From Polyangiaceae bacterium (lineage in GTDB: Bacteria > Myxococcota_A > Polyangia > Polyangiales > Polyangiaceae), in the NCBI GenBank assembly GCA_041389725.1, contig JAWKRG010000003.1, positions 1,302,001 to 1,366,000 of the forward strand: DNA of 64,000 bases, written 5' to 3'. The notes below the pieces were generated by a model, which made no database searches, had not been told where the DNA came from, and worked only from the letters and a program-made list of their open reading frames with translations. Positions 43,514 through 51,146 of the stretch are shown here, one piece after another. Both the position numbers and the translations under genes were made by a program. Position 1 is the first letter of the stretch, and the number at the start of each line of letters is the position of its first letter.

Positions 43514-44272
43514 ATGGACAGCCGTCTCCGTATCATCGCAATTGCCGCCTCCGCCACGCTGCTCGTGACAGAAAGCTACGCGGCGTCCGACGTGCCGGCC
43601 CGACTGGCCCCGCGGACGATGACGCTTCCGAAGGCAAACCTACGCCTCGATAATGGCGCCTACTGGCCTCTGCCGCAGGGCCTGGCAGAGACCACTTTCG
43701 TGAAAATTCCCGACGGTCGCGACACCTTCACGCGCGTGAACTTTGGATTTGGCATTGGCATCGTGCCGAATCTCGAACTCGGCTTTCACGTGATTCGCTG
43801 GGACCTGGAGCCGGAGAGCGACTTGCGCGATCCGAGCGCCTACGTGATCTACCGCTTCTTGCGCCGGGACGTGGAGCTCGGCGTGTTCGGTGAAGTCTCG
43901 CTTCCCCTGCAAGACCGGGAACGCATCACGGCGGGTATGCCCGTTGCCTTTCACCTAGGAGACGCCGTGCGTCTCGACACGGGTCCGTTCATCGTCAAAC
44001 GTTTCCAACCCGGCGATGACCCGGACCTCGTCGTTCCCTTCGAGTTGCCCATCAGCCCGAGCGATCACGTCTACCTCGGGCCCGAGGTGGGACTGATGCT
44101 ACGGGACTTCGACCGTTCCGACGGCTTCGTTGGCTTCTTCGCGGGATACACGCTACGAAACGGAGGGCGCGCCCTGGGCGACCTCGGCGGCCGCTTTCGC
44201 ATGCCCAGCACGCGCGCAGGCTTCGACGTCTTCCAGCTGCAATTCGAAATGCGCTTCTACTTCGGGCTTTGA
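43514..44272 (+). CDS. Putative outer-membrane β-barrel protein
   Basis: Exported protein of 252 residues with a signal peptide cleaved near SYA-ASD. The mature part shows alternating hydrophobic strands with turns, for example FGFGIGIVPNLELGFHVIRWDLEP and ELGVFGEVSLPLQD, and ends in FYFGL, an aromatic/hydrophobic C-terminal strand typical of outer-membrane barrels. About 10-12 strands could fit. No specific family is recognised. The 3' end lies 35 bases before the first copy of the 123-bp direct repeat. Confidence 0.72.
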   Translation: MDSRLRIIAIAASATLLVTESYAASDVPARLAPRTMTLPKANLRLDNGAYWPLPQGLAETTFVKIPDGRDTFTRVNFGFGIGIVPNLELGFHVIRWDLEPESDLRDPSAYVIYRFLRRDVELGVFGEVSLPLQDRERITAGMPVAFHLGDAVRLDTGPFIVKRFQPGDDPDLVVPFELPISPSDHVYLGPEVGLMLRDFDRSDGFVGFFAGYTLRNGGRALGDLGGRFRMPSTRAGFDVFQLQFEMRFYFGL

Positions 44273-44307
44273 GATCGTGCGGCACGCCGTTGCAAGCGCG
44301 TCATGTC

Positions 44308-44430
44308 GTCGGGTGGAAGCAGTGACGGACGCGCGCATCGCCAAACGCAAGCGCGTCACGCCGCGACAGCAGTGGTAGTCACTCCACCGAGTCGGGATCC
44401 ACGCCCAGCTCGCAGAACTTCGCCGCCGGC
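44308..44430. repeat. 123-bp direct repeat, copy A (vestige of a convergent gene pair)
   Basis: About 90% identical, without gaps, to 45889-46011 (offset 1581 bases). In copy B the segment is the last six codons of a lipoprotein gene, a short intergenic space and the last ~17 codons of a convergent Uma2 gene. Here both genes are missing, so copy A is a remnant. Confidence 0.85.
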
Positions 44431-44443
44431 CGCACTGCGCTCC

Positions 44444-44471
44444 TTGACGGGTCGCGATCGAGCGGTAGGAT
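44444..44471 (+). promoter_or_regulatory. Sigma-70-type promoter of the vapBC module
   Basis: TTGACG (44444-44449) and TAGGAT (44466-44471) with a 16-bp spacer. Start of transcription near 44478-44480 coincides with the antitoxin ATG, so the message is probably leaderless. It is the best -35/-10 pair in the window. Confidence 0.55.
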
Positions 44472-44478
44472 TATCCTA
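44466..44478. promoter_or_regulatory. Palindromic operator candidate TAGGAT-T-ATCCTA
   Basis: A perfect 6-bp inverted repeat around one base that covers the -10 box and ends one base before the antitoxin ATG. AbrB-type antitoxins bind such palindromes to repress their own operon. Confidence 0.5.
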
Positions 44479-44479
44479 C

Positions 44480-44716
44480 ATGACCACGGTGCTGTCGAAG
44501 AAAGGGCAAATCGTGCTGCCCGCGGAGGTCCGGGAGCGGTTGGGCCTCCTGCCTGGCGACGATTTCGAAGTGACGGTGGATGACGACCAAACCATCACGC
44601 TCCGGCGGATCAACTCGCCGCCAAACCGGGGGCTGGTCGATGCATTGATGTCGTGCCCACACACGTTCGAGGTTCCCCCACGCGACAGCGACGAGGCACC
44701 CCCGGTGGCACTGTGA
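44480..44716 (+). CDS. vapB: AbrB/MazE-type antitoxin
   Basis: DNA-binding antitoxin of 78 residues. Residues 1-45 form the SpoVT-AbrB swapped-hairpin fold (VLSKKGQIVLPAEVRERLGLLPGDDFEV, with strands ITLRRI). The rest is the disordered toxin-binding tail. It neutralises the PIN toxin encoded next and should repress the operon through the palindrome over its -10 box. The stop overlaps the toxin GTG as GTGA, so the two are translated together. The frame also continues upstream to 44303, inside the direct repeat. Confidence 0.88.
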   Translation: MTTVLSKKGQIVLPAEVRERLGLLPGDDFEVTVDDDQTITLRRINSPPNRGLVDALMSCPHTFEVPPRDSDEAPPVAL

Positions 44717-45126
44717 GCTACCTCGTGGACACAGACGTTTTCTCCGAAGCCGCAAGAGCCAAACCAAACGCGAACGTGATCGCTTGGTTGCGCACCAACG
44801 AATCGTCGCTCTATCTGAGCGTGGTCACCATCGGCGAACTTCGTCGCGGCATAGACCGACTACCCGAAGGGAAGCGCCGAGACGCCCTGCTCCAGTGGCT
44901 CGGCAAGGTTCAAGACACCATGAAAGGGCGCGTGCTGAGCTTCAATCTGAGCGTTGCCAACGTGTGGGGACAGCTCAAGGCGAGCTGGGATGCACGCGGA
45001 ATTGTCGTGCCCTCCCTGGACAGCCAAATCGCCGCCACCGCTCAGCGCTACGGCCTTTCCCTCGTCACACGCAACCTCAGGCACTTTCGCAACACCGGTG
45101 TGCCCATCGTGAACCCGTTCGATTGA
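44713..45126 (+). CDS. vapC: PIN-domain toxin VapC
   Basis: Predicted ribonuclease of 137 residues, usual VapC size. The acidic metal site is complete: Asp6 (LVDTDVFSE), Glu42 (TIGELRRGI), Asp103 (SLDSQIAATA) and the Asn121 region (TRNLRHF). VapC toxins cut tRNA or rRNA; the target here is unknown. GTG start overlapping the antitoxin stop. Toxin and antitoxin lie wholly between the two 123-bp direct repeats, so recombination between these repeats would delete them together. Confidence 0.93.
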   Translation: MSYLVDTDVFSEAARAKPNANVIAWLRTNESSLYLSVVTIGELRRGIDRLPEGKRRDALLQWLGKVQDTMKGRVLSFNLSVANVWGQLKASWDARGIVVPSLDSQIAATAQRYGLSLVTRNLRHFRNTGVPIVNPFD

Positions 45127-45213
45127 CGCTCGCTGGCGCACGCGACGACTGCGTCCCGCTTGCTAGCCGCCACCAGGCCAAGCGCCGCTGGAGGTGCGAG
45201 TGCTGCCTTTCGT

Positions 45214-45227
45214 ACTGACCTGTCAGT
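45214..45227. repeat. Short palindrome ACTGAC-CT-GTCAGT
   Basis: Perfect 6-bp arms with a 2-base centre, 63 bases before the 38-codon frame. It could be an operator; nothing else supports that. Confidence 0.2.
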
Positions 45228-45276
45228 TCTGCCAGGTGCGCAGTTCGCGCCCACGGCGTATCCTCGACTTCACGCT

Positions 45277-45283
45277 GGGGAGG
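45277..45283 (+). promoter_or_regulatory. Shine-Dalgarno GGGGAGG before a small cysteine-rich frame
   Basis: GGGGAGG with a 6-base spacer to ATG 45290. It is the main reason to consider the 38-codon frame real. Confidence 0.45.
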
Positions 45284-45289
45284 CGATCC

Positions 45290-45406
45290 ATGGGGACCCA
45301 AAGCATCGGATGCCAACCTGACTGCAAGGACAACAGCGATTGCCGGCCAGGGTATGCGTGCGAGCAGTTTGGTCCGACACTCAAACAATGCGTTTTCCAG
45401 CAGTGA
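45290..45406 (+). CDS. Possible 38-residue cysteine-rich peptide
   Basis: A small frame with a good Shine-Dalgarno. The peptide has five Cys (8, 12, 18, 24, 34) in GCQPDCKDNSDCRPGYACE, a spacing like single units of the cysteine-rich repeats in larger myxobacterial surface proteins. There is no signal peptide from this ATG. It overlaps the following lipoprotein start by 19 bases. It could be a real micropeptide, or the C-terminal remnant of a larger decayed cysteine-rich gene. The frame continues upstream to 45194. Confidence 0.35.
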   Translation: MGTQSIGCQPDCKDNSDCRPGYACEQFGPTLKQCVFQQ

Positions 45407-45906
45407 TTCGCCGGCTCGCGTGCTGCTTGCTACCGCTATGTGTCGCTTGCGGTAGCGAGCCGGTACCAGATCGAAAGGACTGTGCGCTCACGATCAAGAT
45501 GACCGGCGCCGTCGAGCGCGACCTGGACGGCCCGCAGGCGTGTTCATTGATCGCGTCCTCCGAGCCCAACCCGCCAACCTTCACGTCCTACGTCGAGTTG
45601 GGCGAGAGCTATCACCTGTCCATCACCCTCGCCGACTTGACTGAGGGAGCGACGGGACAGTTCGTCGCAGATCTTGGCGTCCTGCAACAGCCCGGGCCGA
45701 GTGCATGGGGGAATCCGTTGGGGTCATGCACGGTCCAACTCTCGGACCACAGCGTCTTCGACAAGAACCACGGCGACGCGTGGCTTTATCGCCTCACCGG
45801 GTCGGGCAGTTGCACCCAACCGGCAACGGGTCTGAACGCTGACTCCCCCGGCAGCATCGAGTTCAGCGACTTCAGCTTCAAGACCTTGGTCGGGTGGAAG
45901 CAGTGA
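45388..45906 (+). CDS. Small lipoprotein of unknown function
   Basis: Exported protein of 172 residues. Signal peptide with a Cys-rich end (LLPLCVAC-GSE). The mature part is β-rich with four Cys and has no recognised motif. The last codons, encoding VGWKQ and the stop, lie inside copy B of the 123-bp direct repeat. It is convergent with the Uma2 gene. A longer frame from 45340 lacks a better start and was not chosen. Confidence 0.68.
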   Translation: MRFPAVIRRLACCLLPLCVACGSEPVPDRKDCALTIKMTGAVERDLDGPQACSLIASSEPNPPTFTSYVELGESYHLSITLADLTEGATGQFVADLGVLQQPGPSAWGNPLGSCTVQLSDHSVFDKNHGDAWLYRLTGSGSCTQPATGLNADSPGSIEFSDFSFKTLVGWKQ

Positions 45907-46011
45907 CGGACACGCCCATCGCCCAAAGCAAGCGCGTCACGGCGCAACAGCAGTGGTAGTCACTCCACCGAGTCGGGATCCACGCCTAGCTCGCGCAGCT
46001 TCGCCGCCAGG
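45889..46011. repeat. 123-bp direct repeat, copy B
   Basis: Spans the 3' ends of the convergent lipoprotein and Uma2 genes. Both reading frames are intact here, so this is the ancestral context. Confidence 0.85.
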
Positions 46012-46760
46012 CGATCGGCGCGTTGCGCTTCTTCTTCCGCGCGGCGTGCTTCTTCTTCCGCGCGGCGCGCTTCTTCTTCCGCACGACGGACCGCCTCGTC
46101 GACCATGCCGGATAGGCGATCGATCAGTTCGCGGGCGTCGAGCAGGGCGGCGGTCCCGTGATAGAAGCGCAGACGCCCGTCATCGTCGATAGCGAGGTCA
46201 AGCTCCAGGATCGCGGATGCCCACCGCCCCGCCTGGGGAATGATCGGTGCGTAGGTCTTGGCGCCGGTCTCGGGAAGGCGCCAACCCAACACCCGGCGCC
46301 GAATCGGATCGAAGGCGAAATACTCGGGCACGCCCAAGCGCGCGTAGCGCTCCACGTTGGTCTCGAAGTCCTTGGCAGCACTGCCTGACACGTGGATCTC
46401 GAGAATGAAGTCCAGGCCGCGACACTCTTGGCTCACGACCCAGCTTGCACGCGGATGAAGCTCCACGTCGCACACCGCCAACAAGTCGGGCGCGAACATC
46501 GATTCATCGGGGTAGTAGACCGGAAGCTCCGCCGAAAGGTACACGCGCCGACGGATGCGGCGGTAGTACTCGTCCAGGGCTTCGAGGGCTCGGTTCTTCG
46601 GGATACGATGTTGGTCTCCCTCGGGAGGCGCCGCCCTTGGCGAATCCGACGGTAGGCTCGCCAAGACTTGCCGGCGCTCTGCGTCCGTCAAACGATCCCA
46701 TACCTCCTGCGGCGGTGCTCGCGGGTCGGTCGGGTCGACAGCGTAAGATGCAGTGGCCAA
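45960..46760 (-). CDS. Uma2-family (PD-(D/E)XK-like) protein
   Basis: Cytoplasmic protein of 266 residues. The Uma2/DUF820 fold is seen in VYYPDESMFAPDLLAVCDV, DFILEIHVSGSAAKDFETN and PEYFAFDPIRRRVLGW, with the acidic D...E-x-K-like pattern partly changed (EIHVS instead of EVxS). Uma2 proteins are restriction-endonuclease-like and of unknown function, often strongly amplified in filamentous and multicellular bacteria. The C-terminus is a charged coiled coil with three RRAEEEA units. The start is TTG 46760 with GGAAGG upstream. A decayed copy of its 3' end lies at 44380-44430. Confidence 0.85.
   Translation of the reverse strand: MATASYAVDPTDPRAPPQEVWDRLTDAERRQVLASLPSDSPRAAPPEGDQHRIPKNRALEALDEYYRRIRRRVYLSAELPVYYPDESMFAPDLLAVCDVELHPRASWVVSQECRGLDFILEIHVSGSAAKDFETNVERYARLGVPEYFAFDPIRRRVLGWRLPETGAKTYAPIIPQAGRWASAILELDLAIDDDGRLRFYHGTAALLDARELIDRLSGMVDEAVRRAEEEARRAEEEARRAEEEAQRADRLAAKLRELGVDPDSVE
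46027..46089 (-). repeat. Three tandem 21-bp coding repeats
   Basis: Copies at 46027, 46048 and 46069 encode the RRAEEEA heptads of the Uma2 protein. The 21-bp period keeps the frame and the coiled-coil register. Confidence 0.9.
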
Positions 46761-46854
46761 GGCCCTTCCAGCCTATCAGCTCCGCATTCCCCGGCAATGC
46801 GCCCGCCAGAAGGCGGTGTCACACAATGGCCGCGGCGCGCGATGTACCCCGCAC

Positions 46855-47349
46855 ATGGCAAAAACCGAGGGAACACCCGGTCGATCGCGGCGGCTGGCGC
46901 AGGTAGTGACGTTGCTGCTGTTCTTGGCGCTGCTCATCGGCGCGAGCGTCTTGGCCCAGCGCCGGGTCAGCGGAAGTACGGCGGCGATCACGGCAGAAAG
47001 CGAAGCCGGCGCCGCAAGGCCGCTGACGCCCGAATCGACGAGCAGCAGAACTCCCACATCCACACACTCCACTGGGACGCCGCCCGCCGAGCCGGAAAGC
47101 AGCGCTGCGACCGCCACGAAGGGCACCGAGCGCAGCAAGGCGAGCAACCCCGTGACCCCAGAGCGCGCCAACGCGAAGCCGCGCAGGTTTCTGCCGTCGA
47201 CGAAGTCCGGCGTGCTGCCCGTTGACGACAACCCCGAGCCGGCAAACCCCGAACCGACCAAGCCGCGAGTGTTTCTGCCCTCCACCAAGGCCTTCGGCGG
47301 CCAAGGCCTACGCGATACGCCGGCGCCACAACAACAAACCGCACCATGA
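46855..47349 (+). CDS. Single-pass membrane protein with repeated FLPSTK motif
   Basis: About 164 residues. A short basic N-terminus, one membrane helix (VVTLLLFLALLIGASVLA), then a long disordered Ser/Thr/Pro/Ala-rich region outside the membrane. Near the C-terminus the motif FLPSTK occurs twice (PRRFLPSTKSG and PRVFLPSTKAFGG), about 32 residues apart. No known family can be named. Start uncertain: ATG 46855 gives a normal membrane anchor; the frame reaches back to 46753. It is divergent from the Uma2 gene and 43 bases before the hydroxylase gene. Confidence 0.62.
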   Translation: MAKTEGTPGRSRRLAQVVTLLLFLALLIGASVLAQRRVSGSTAAITAESEAGAARPLTPESTSSRTPTSTHSTGTPPAEPESSAATATKGTERSKASNPVTPERANAKPRRFLPSTKSGVLPVDDNPEPANPEPTKPRVFLPSTKAFGGQGLRDTPAPQQQTAP

Positions 47350-47392
47350 CGGCCCTTCGTGCAGCTCTTCAGATGGGAATCGTTCATCAACC

Positions 47393-48205
47393 ATGACTGC
47401 CTTGATTGCGTTCGCGGTACTCTTCGCGGTGTTCGTGCCGTTGGAACGTGCGTTCTTGGCGCGACCGCAGCGCGTGTTTCGTCGTGAGTGGCTCACGGAC
47501 GCAGCCTTCTTCGCCGGACAGTACCTGCTGTGGACCGGCCTCATCGTCAGCGCCTTGAGTAGCATGGCAGATCTCGCCGACCGACTTCCCCTTGCCGGCG
47601 TGCGAAGCGCCATTGCGCATCAACCCGTCGCGCTGCAAGCCGTCGAGGTCGTCCTGCTCGGCGATCTGTTGGTGTACTGGGGACATCGGCTATCGCATCG
47701 AGTCGAACTGTTGTGGCGCTTCCACCGCGTGCACCACACGGCGGAACATCTCGACTGGCTCGCCGCCCATCGTGAGCACCCCCTCGATGGGCTGTACACC
47801 CAGGTGCTGGTGAATCTGCCGGCGATCTTACTGGGCTTTCCCGTCGCGACCATTGCCGGCGTGGCTGCCTTTCGTGGATTGTGGGGGCTCTTCATCCACT
47901 CCAACGTCCAGCTGCCCTTGGGCCCCCTCAAGTACGTGCTCGGCTCTCCGCGCCTACACCATTGGCACCACGACTACGAACGCGGGGGCAACGTGAACTT
48001 CGCGAACCTGATGCCTCTCATGGATTTGCTCTTCGGCACCTACCACGAGCCCGCGCAGGAACCTCGACGCTACGGCATCGCGGAGGCCGTCCCGCGCAAC
48101 TATCTGGCCCAATTGCTGTTTCCCCTCGGGCTCTGGCCAAGGCCATCGCACCCCTTCAAACGAAACTCTCCACCACAGATGACACGCCGAGGGCAGCTGG
48201 GATAG
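47393..48205 (+). CDS. Fatty acid hydroxylase / sterol desaturase family membrane enzyme
   Basis: Integral membrane di-iron enzyme of 270 residues with about four to five hydrophobic helices. The histidine boxes are in place: HRLSH, HRVHHTAEH and HHWHHD, plus HSNV between helices. Such enzymes hydroxylate or desaturate lipids, including fatty acids, sterols and carotenoids; the substrate is unknown, although myxobacteria do make sterols and carotenoids. Start taken at 47393 because it directly begins the first helix; the frame extends to 47222. Confidence 0.9.
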   Translation: MTALIAFAVLFAVFVPLERAFLARPQRVFRREWLTDAAFFAGQYLLWTGLIVSALSSMADLADRLPLAGVRSAIAHQPVALQAVEVVLLGDLLVYWGHRLSHRVELLWRFHRVHHTAEHLDWLAAHREHPLDGLYTQVLVNLPAILLGFPVATIAGVAAFRGLWGLFIHSNVQLPLGPLKYVLGSPRLHHWHHDYERGGNVNFANLMPLMDLLFGTYHEPAQEPRRYGIAEAVPRNYLAQLLFPLGLWPRPSHPFKRNSPPQMTRRGQLG

Positions 48206-48217
48206 ACAGCGTAAACG

Positions 48218-49306
48218 ATGCGTACTGCGGCGGTCGCGCTCTTGGTTTCGGTCGTCTCGTGCTCCTCTCGCCCCGCGCCGGTAGTTGCGCCCGAGCCCCA
48301 GCCCGCGCCGGCGGTGTCTGCGGCGAGCACGCCGACGGCTTCCGAGCCGACCACGATCGAGACGCCCGCGCCGCCGACCGAGATTGCCGAGCCTGCCAAC
48401 GTCGCATGCCGCATCGCGGGCGACGCCTGGGACCAAGCGAAGCTGCATCTTCGGGCGAGCACGCCCTCCTTCGGACGCGTTCAGGGTGCTCCGACCACGC
48501 TGCTCCTACCAGTGACGGACAAGCCCGAAGAGGCGATCGCGGTGATGGACGACGGCAAGGTCCTGATCCGCGCGGTCGTACTGCAGAAGGAGCTGGGGTT
48601 CTTCATGCCCAGGCCCGTCGCGCTGCTGGGGATGCTCACGGTCGAGTCCGACATGCCGGTCCGCTGGGTGAGTAGTGCACCGGGCGACTTGCGCGTCGGA
48701 TTGGACGCGAGCCACGAGCTACTCACGCCCTATCCGTTCCAAGCTGATCTGGGCTGCTGGGACGTGAGCCTCTCAGCGCTGCAATACGACGCCCGCGCTT
48801 CGATCACGAAGCAGAAGAAGCTGCAAAGGCTGGAGACGGCGAGAGATGGCGTAGAACTGACTGCCAAGAGCGGCGAGTCCACCGCGACGCTGAAGGCTGG
48901 GATCCTGGTCGAGGTCTTGCAGCAGAAAGGCGAGGGGGTTCTGGTGCTGATCGACGGCAATGGCTACTTCTTGTCGGGTTGGGTGCCGCGAAAGGAGCTG
49001 GTCGCGACGAAGCAAATGAGTGGCAGCGAACGTGGACCGAGCATGAGCTACGGGCGAGGCATGGGTGGTATCCGACGCACGGTGACTTGCGGCCGCGACG
49101 TCGATCTCTACCTGGAACACGGCAGCGACCGGATGAAGGTGGGCGTCGTGCACGCGGGCGCGCGCTTGGTGCCGACCTCCGAGAGTACAGACGCGGGATT
49201 CGTGACCTTCGACATGCCCAGCCTCACTTGGCTGTTCCTCGAAGAATCGGCCAAGCTCTCGGTCGAGAAGAAGAGCCTGGAGAGCTGCCAAGAGGACAGT
49301 CGCTGA
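48218..49306 (+). CDS. Lipoprotein with SH3-like β region
   Basis: Exported protein of 362 residues. Signal peptide with lipobox VVSC, Pro/Ala/Thr spacer (about 18-60), then a β-rich part. The region about 210-265 (LTAKSGESTATLKAGILVEVL, GNGYFLSGWVPRKEL) resembles a bacterial SH3-like domain, which often binds cell wall. A further β region has VDLYLEHGSDRMKVG. Function unknown. It begins 12 bases after the hydroxylase stop on the same strand, so co-transcription is likely. Confidence 0.75.
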   Translation: MRTAAVALLVSVVSCSSRPAPVVAPEPQPAPAVSAASTPTASEPTTIETPAPPTEIAEPANVACRIAGDAWDQAKLHLRASTPSFGRVQGAPTTLLLPVTDKPEEAIAVMDDGKVLIRAVVLQKELGFFMPRPVALLGMLTVESDMPVRWVSSAPGDLRVGLDASHELLTPYPFQADLGCWDVSLSALQYDARASITKQKKLQRLETARDGVELTAKSGESTATLKAGILVEVLQQKGEGVLVLIDGNGYFLSGWVPRKELVATKQMSGSERGPSMSYGRGMGGIRRTVTCGRDVDLYLEHGSDRMKVGVVHAGARLVPTSESTDAGFVTFDMPSLTWLFLEESAKLSVEKKSLESCQEDSR

Positions 49307-49338
49307 CGAAGGTCTCTGGACCTCGACGCGAGCCTCGC

Positions 49339-49344
49339 TAAGCT
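49339..49344 (+). promoter_or_regulatory. -10-like TAAGCT 7 nt before GTG
   Basis: Box before the metallophosphoesterase GTG at 49352, with no Shine-Dalgarno in between. Confidence 0.25.
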
Positions 49345-49351
49345 GGCCTCC

Positions 49352-50011
49352 GTGCGCATCGTAGCGGTGGCCGACACGCATCTGTACCACGCGGAGCTGC
49401 GCGTGCCGCAGGGGGACGTCTTCATTCACGCGGGCGATCTGTGTCGCTCGGGTGAGCTGCGAGAGCTGGTCCGAGCCCTGGATTGGATGAACGAGCTGCC
49501 GCACCGACACAAGCTCGTCGTCGCGGGCAACCACGATTGGGCATTTCAGCGCGAGCCCGAGCGAGCGCGGCAGTACCTGGGCCGCGTGCAGTGGCTGCAC
49601 GACAGCGCGCTGTCCATCGACGGCATTTCGTTCTGGGGCAGCCCCTGGCAACCCGAGTTCGGGGCCTGGGCCTTCAACCTGCCGCGAGGCGCAGCCCTGG
49701 CCGACAAGTGGAGTCTGATCCCCGACGCGGTGGACGTGCTCGTCACGCACAGCCCGCCCGTTGGCATCGGCGACAACACGAAGACCAACGGGCGGCAAGG
49801 CTGTGAGGACTTGCTGGCGCGCATCGAACAGGTTCGCCCGCGCTTGCACCTTTTCGGACACATCCACGAAGACGGCGGCGCGTGGCGCGTGGGCGAAACG
49901 ACTCACGCCAACGTCACGACCTGGGAATGCGAGCGCGCCCCCACGGTGATCGACCTCGAGCCCGGAGCCGCCGCACCGGTGCTGATCGATGTGCCCGCTC
50001 GAAGCCGGTGA
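49352..50011 (+). CDS. Calcineurin-like metallophosphoesterase
   Basis: Cytoplasmic enzyme of 219 residues with all five metallophosphoesterase motifs: VADTH, HAGDL, GNHDW, VTHSPP and FGHIHE. The two metal ions would be held by Asp8, His10, Asp29, the Asn of GNHD and the His residues. Short members of this type hydrolyse nucleotides or other phosphoesters; the substrate is unknown. GTG start. It follows the SH3-like lipoprotein by 45 bases. Confidence 0.92.
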   Translation: MRIVAVADTHLYHAELRVPQGDVFIHAGDLCRSGELRELVRALDWMNELPHRHKLVVAGNHDWAFQREPERARQYLGRVQWLHDSALSIDGISFWGSPWQPEFGAWAFNLPRGAALADKWSLIPDAVDVLVTHSPPVGIGDNTKTNGRQGCEDLLARIEQVRPRLHLFGHIHEDGGAWRVGETTHANVTTWECERAPTVIDLEPGAAAPVLIDVPARSR

Positions 50012-50073
50012 AAGAGAAGATTTCACAGAAGGTCGGAAGCGCGGAAGGGGTTGGGGAAAGATCCCTTCCTCTG

Positions 50074-50125
50074 CTCTTCCGTTCTTCCGAACTTCCTGTG
50101 CCCTCTCTTCCGTTCTTCCGAACTA
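50074..50125. repeat. Short 31-bp-period direct repeat
   Basis: CTCTTCCGTTCTTCCGAACT occurs at 50074 and 50105 in the 166-bp interval before the next lipoprotein gene. Pyrimidine-rich; function unknown. Confidence 0.6.
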
Positions 50126-50177
50126 CTCTGTCCTCTCCAGTGTGGCCAGCGTCGAGAAGTTGGGACATTCTTAGGGC

Positions 50178-50921
50178 ATGCGACCGGCTTCGTTGGTTTT
50201 GCTTTGCTTGATGGTGGGCTGCAGCGAAGACGCAGCCAATGATCCCGGCACGGGAGGCACGACGGGGACAGGTGGAGCGGCCGGAGCGGGAGGCAGCAGC
50301 GCGCAATGCGTCAGCGGCGGTCAGATTCAACTGACCGTCGACCCCGCGCCCAGCACGGGCACCGACGTGGACTGGAAGGGATCAGGCGAGGTCACTGCCA
50401 CGACGCAGAACTCCTTCACCGTCAATACCTGTCCGCCCGGTGCGCCCTGCAGCCGCGACTCCAAAGTGACAATCACAGTGATTGCGAAAGACTTCACCCA
50501 CGGCATCCCCGTCGGAGCGTTCGTCGACGTGCAAGCAGCGGTGTGGCAGTACAACGCTGGCGCGAAAGGCGCACAACTCGCCGTGCGCAATCTGTCGAGC
50601 TGGCAAGGAACTCCGAATCCCATTGCGTCGAACGACGATGGCTACCTTTTTCTGAACGATGGCAAGCTGCTGCATGCCGATGCTCCGTTCGCGCTCGCGC
50701 CCTACGACGTGGGCTGTCCACCCGCGCCACAAGCGAGCGGCAAGCGCTTCGATCTCGAGTTCTCGGCGCCCGGCGCCGTGACGACCATCGCGCAAGGACA
50801 GACCGGCACCCTGGAAGCCGCGGGAAGGACCTGGAACATCCATGTCGTTCGCGCATTCGAGAGCTACAACCTCGATGCTGCGCAGCCCTATGCGTGGTGG
50901 GCCACACCGGCGACGCCCTAG
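50178..50921 (+). CDS. Gly-rich lipoprotein of unknown function
   Basis: Exported protein of 247 residues. Signal peptide with lipobox LMVGC, a short GTGG spacer (about 22-42), then a β-rich domain with two Cys pairs (NTCPPGAPC, CVSGG and VGCPPAP). No enzyme motif or named family is recognised. It is a stand-alone gene between the phosphoesterase and the NHL-like lipoprotein; the 225 bases after it hold no recognised feature. Confidence 0.75.
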   Translation: MRPASLVLLCLMVGCSEDAANDPGTGGTTGTGGAAGAGGSSAQCVSGGQIQLTVDPAPSTGTDVDWKGSGEVTATTQNSFTVNTCPPGAPCSRDSKVTITVIAKDFTHGIPVGAFVDVQAAVWQYNAGAKGAQLAVRNLSSWQGTPNPIASNDDGYLFLNDGKLLHADAPFALAPYDVGCPPAPQASGKRFDLEFSAPGAVTTIAQGQTGTLEAAGRTWNIHVVRAFESYNLDAAQPYAWWATPATP

Positions 50922-51146
50922 TTCGATAGTCCGAGCCAGCGGCGCTCCAACCCAATTGTCCGAGTCGCGGGTTGTCCGGGAGCCGCGCGGCGTCGCGCCT
51001 TTCGGTTGAAGCCAGGCCGCCGACCGTGCTGGATTCGCTCCGCGTCGCGCCGTTCGACCGAAATCAGACCGCTGGCCATGCCGAATTCGCCCTGCATCGT
51101 GCCCTTGCCTTGAAACCAGCATCGAATTCGTTACGTACTTGCCCGG

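Noticed and set aside
44713..46760. Mobile element carrying vapBC and Uma2
   Set aside because: No transposase, integrase or inverted terminal repeats are visible. The flanking direct repeats are explained by copies of a convergent gene pair.
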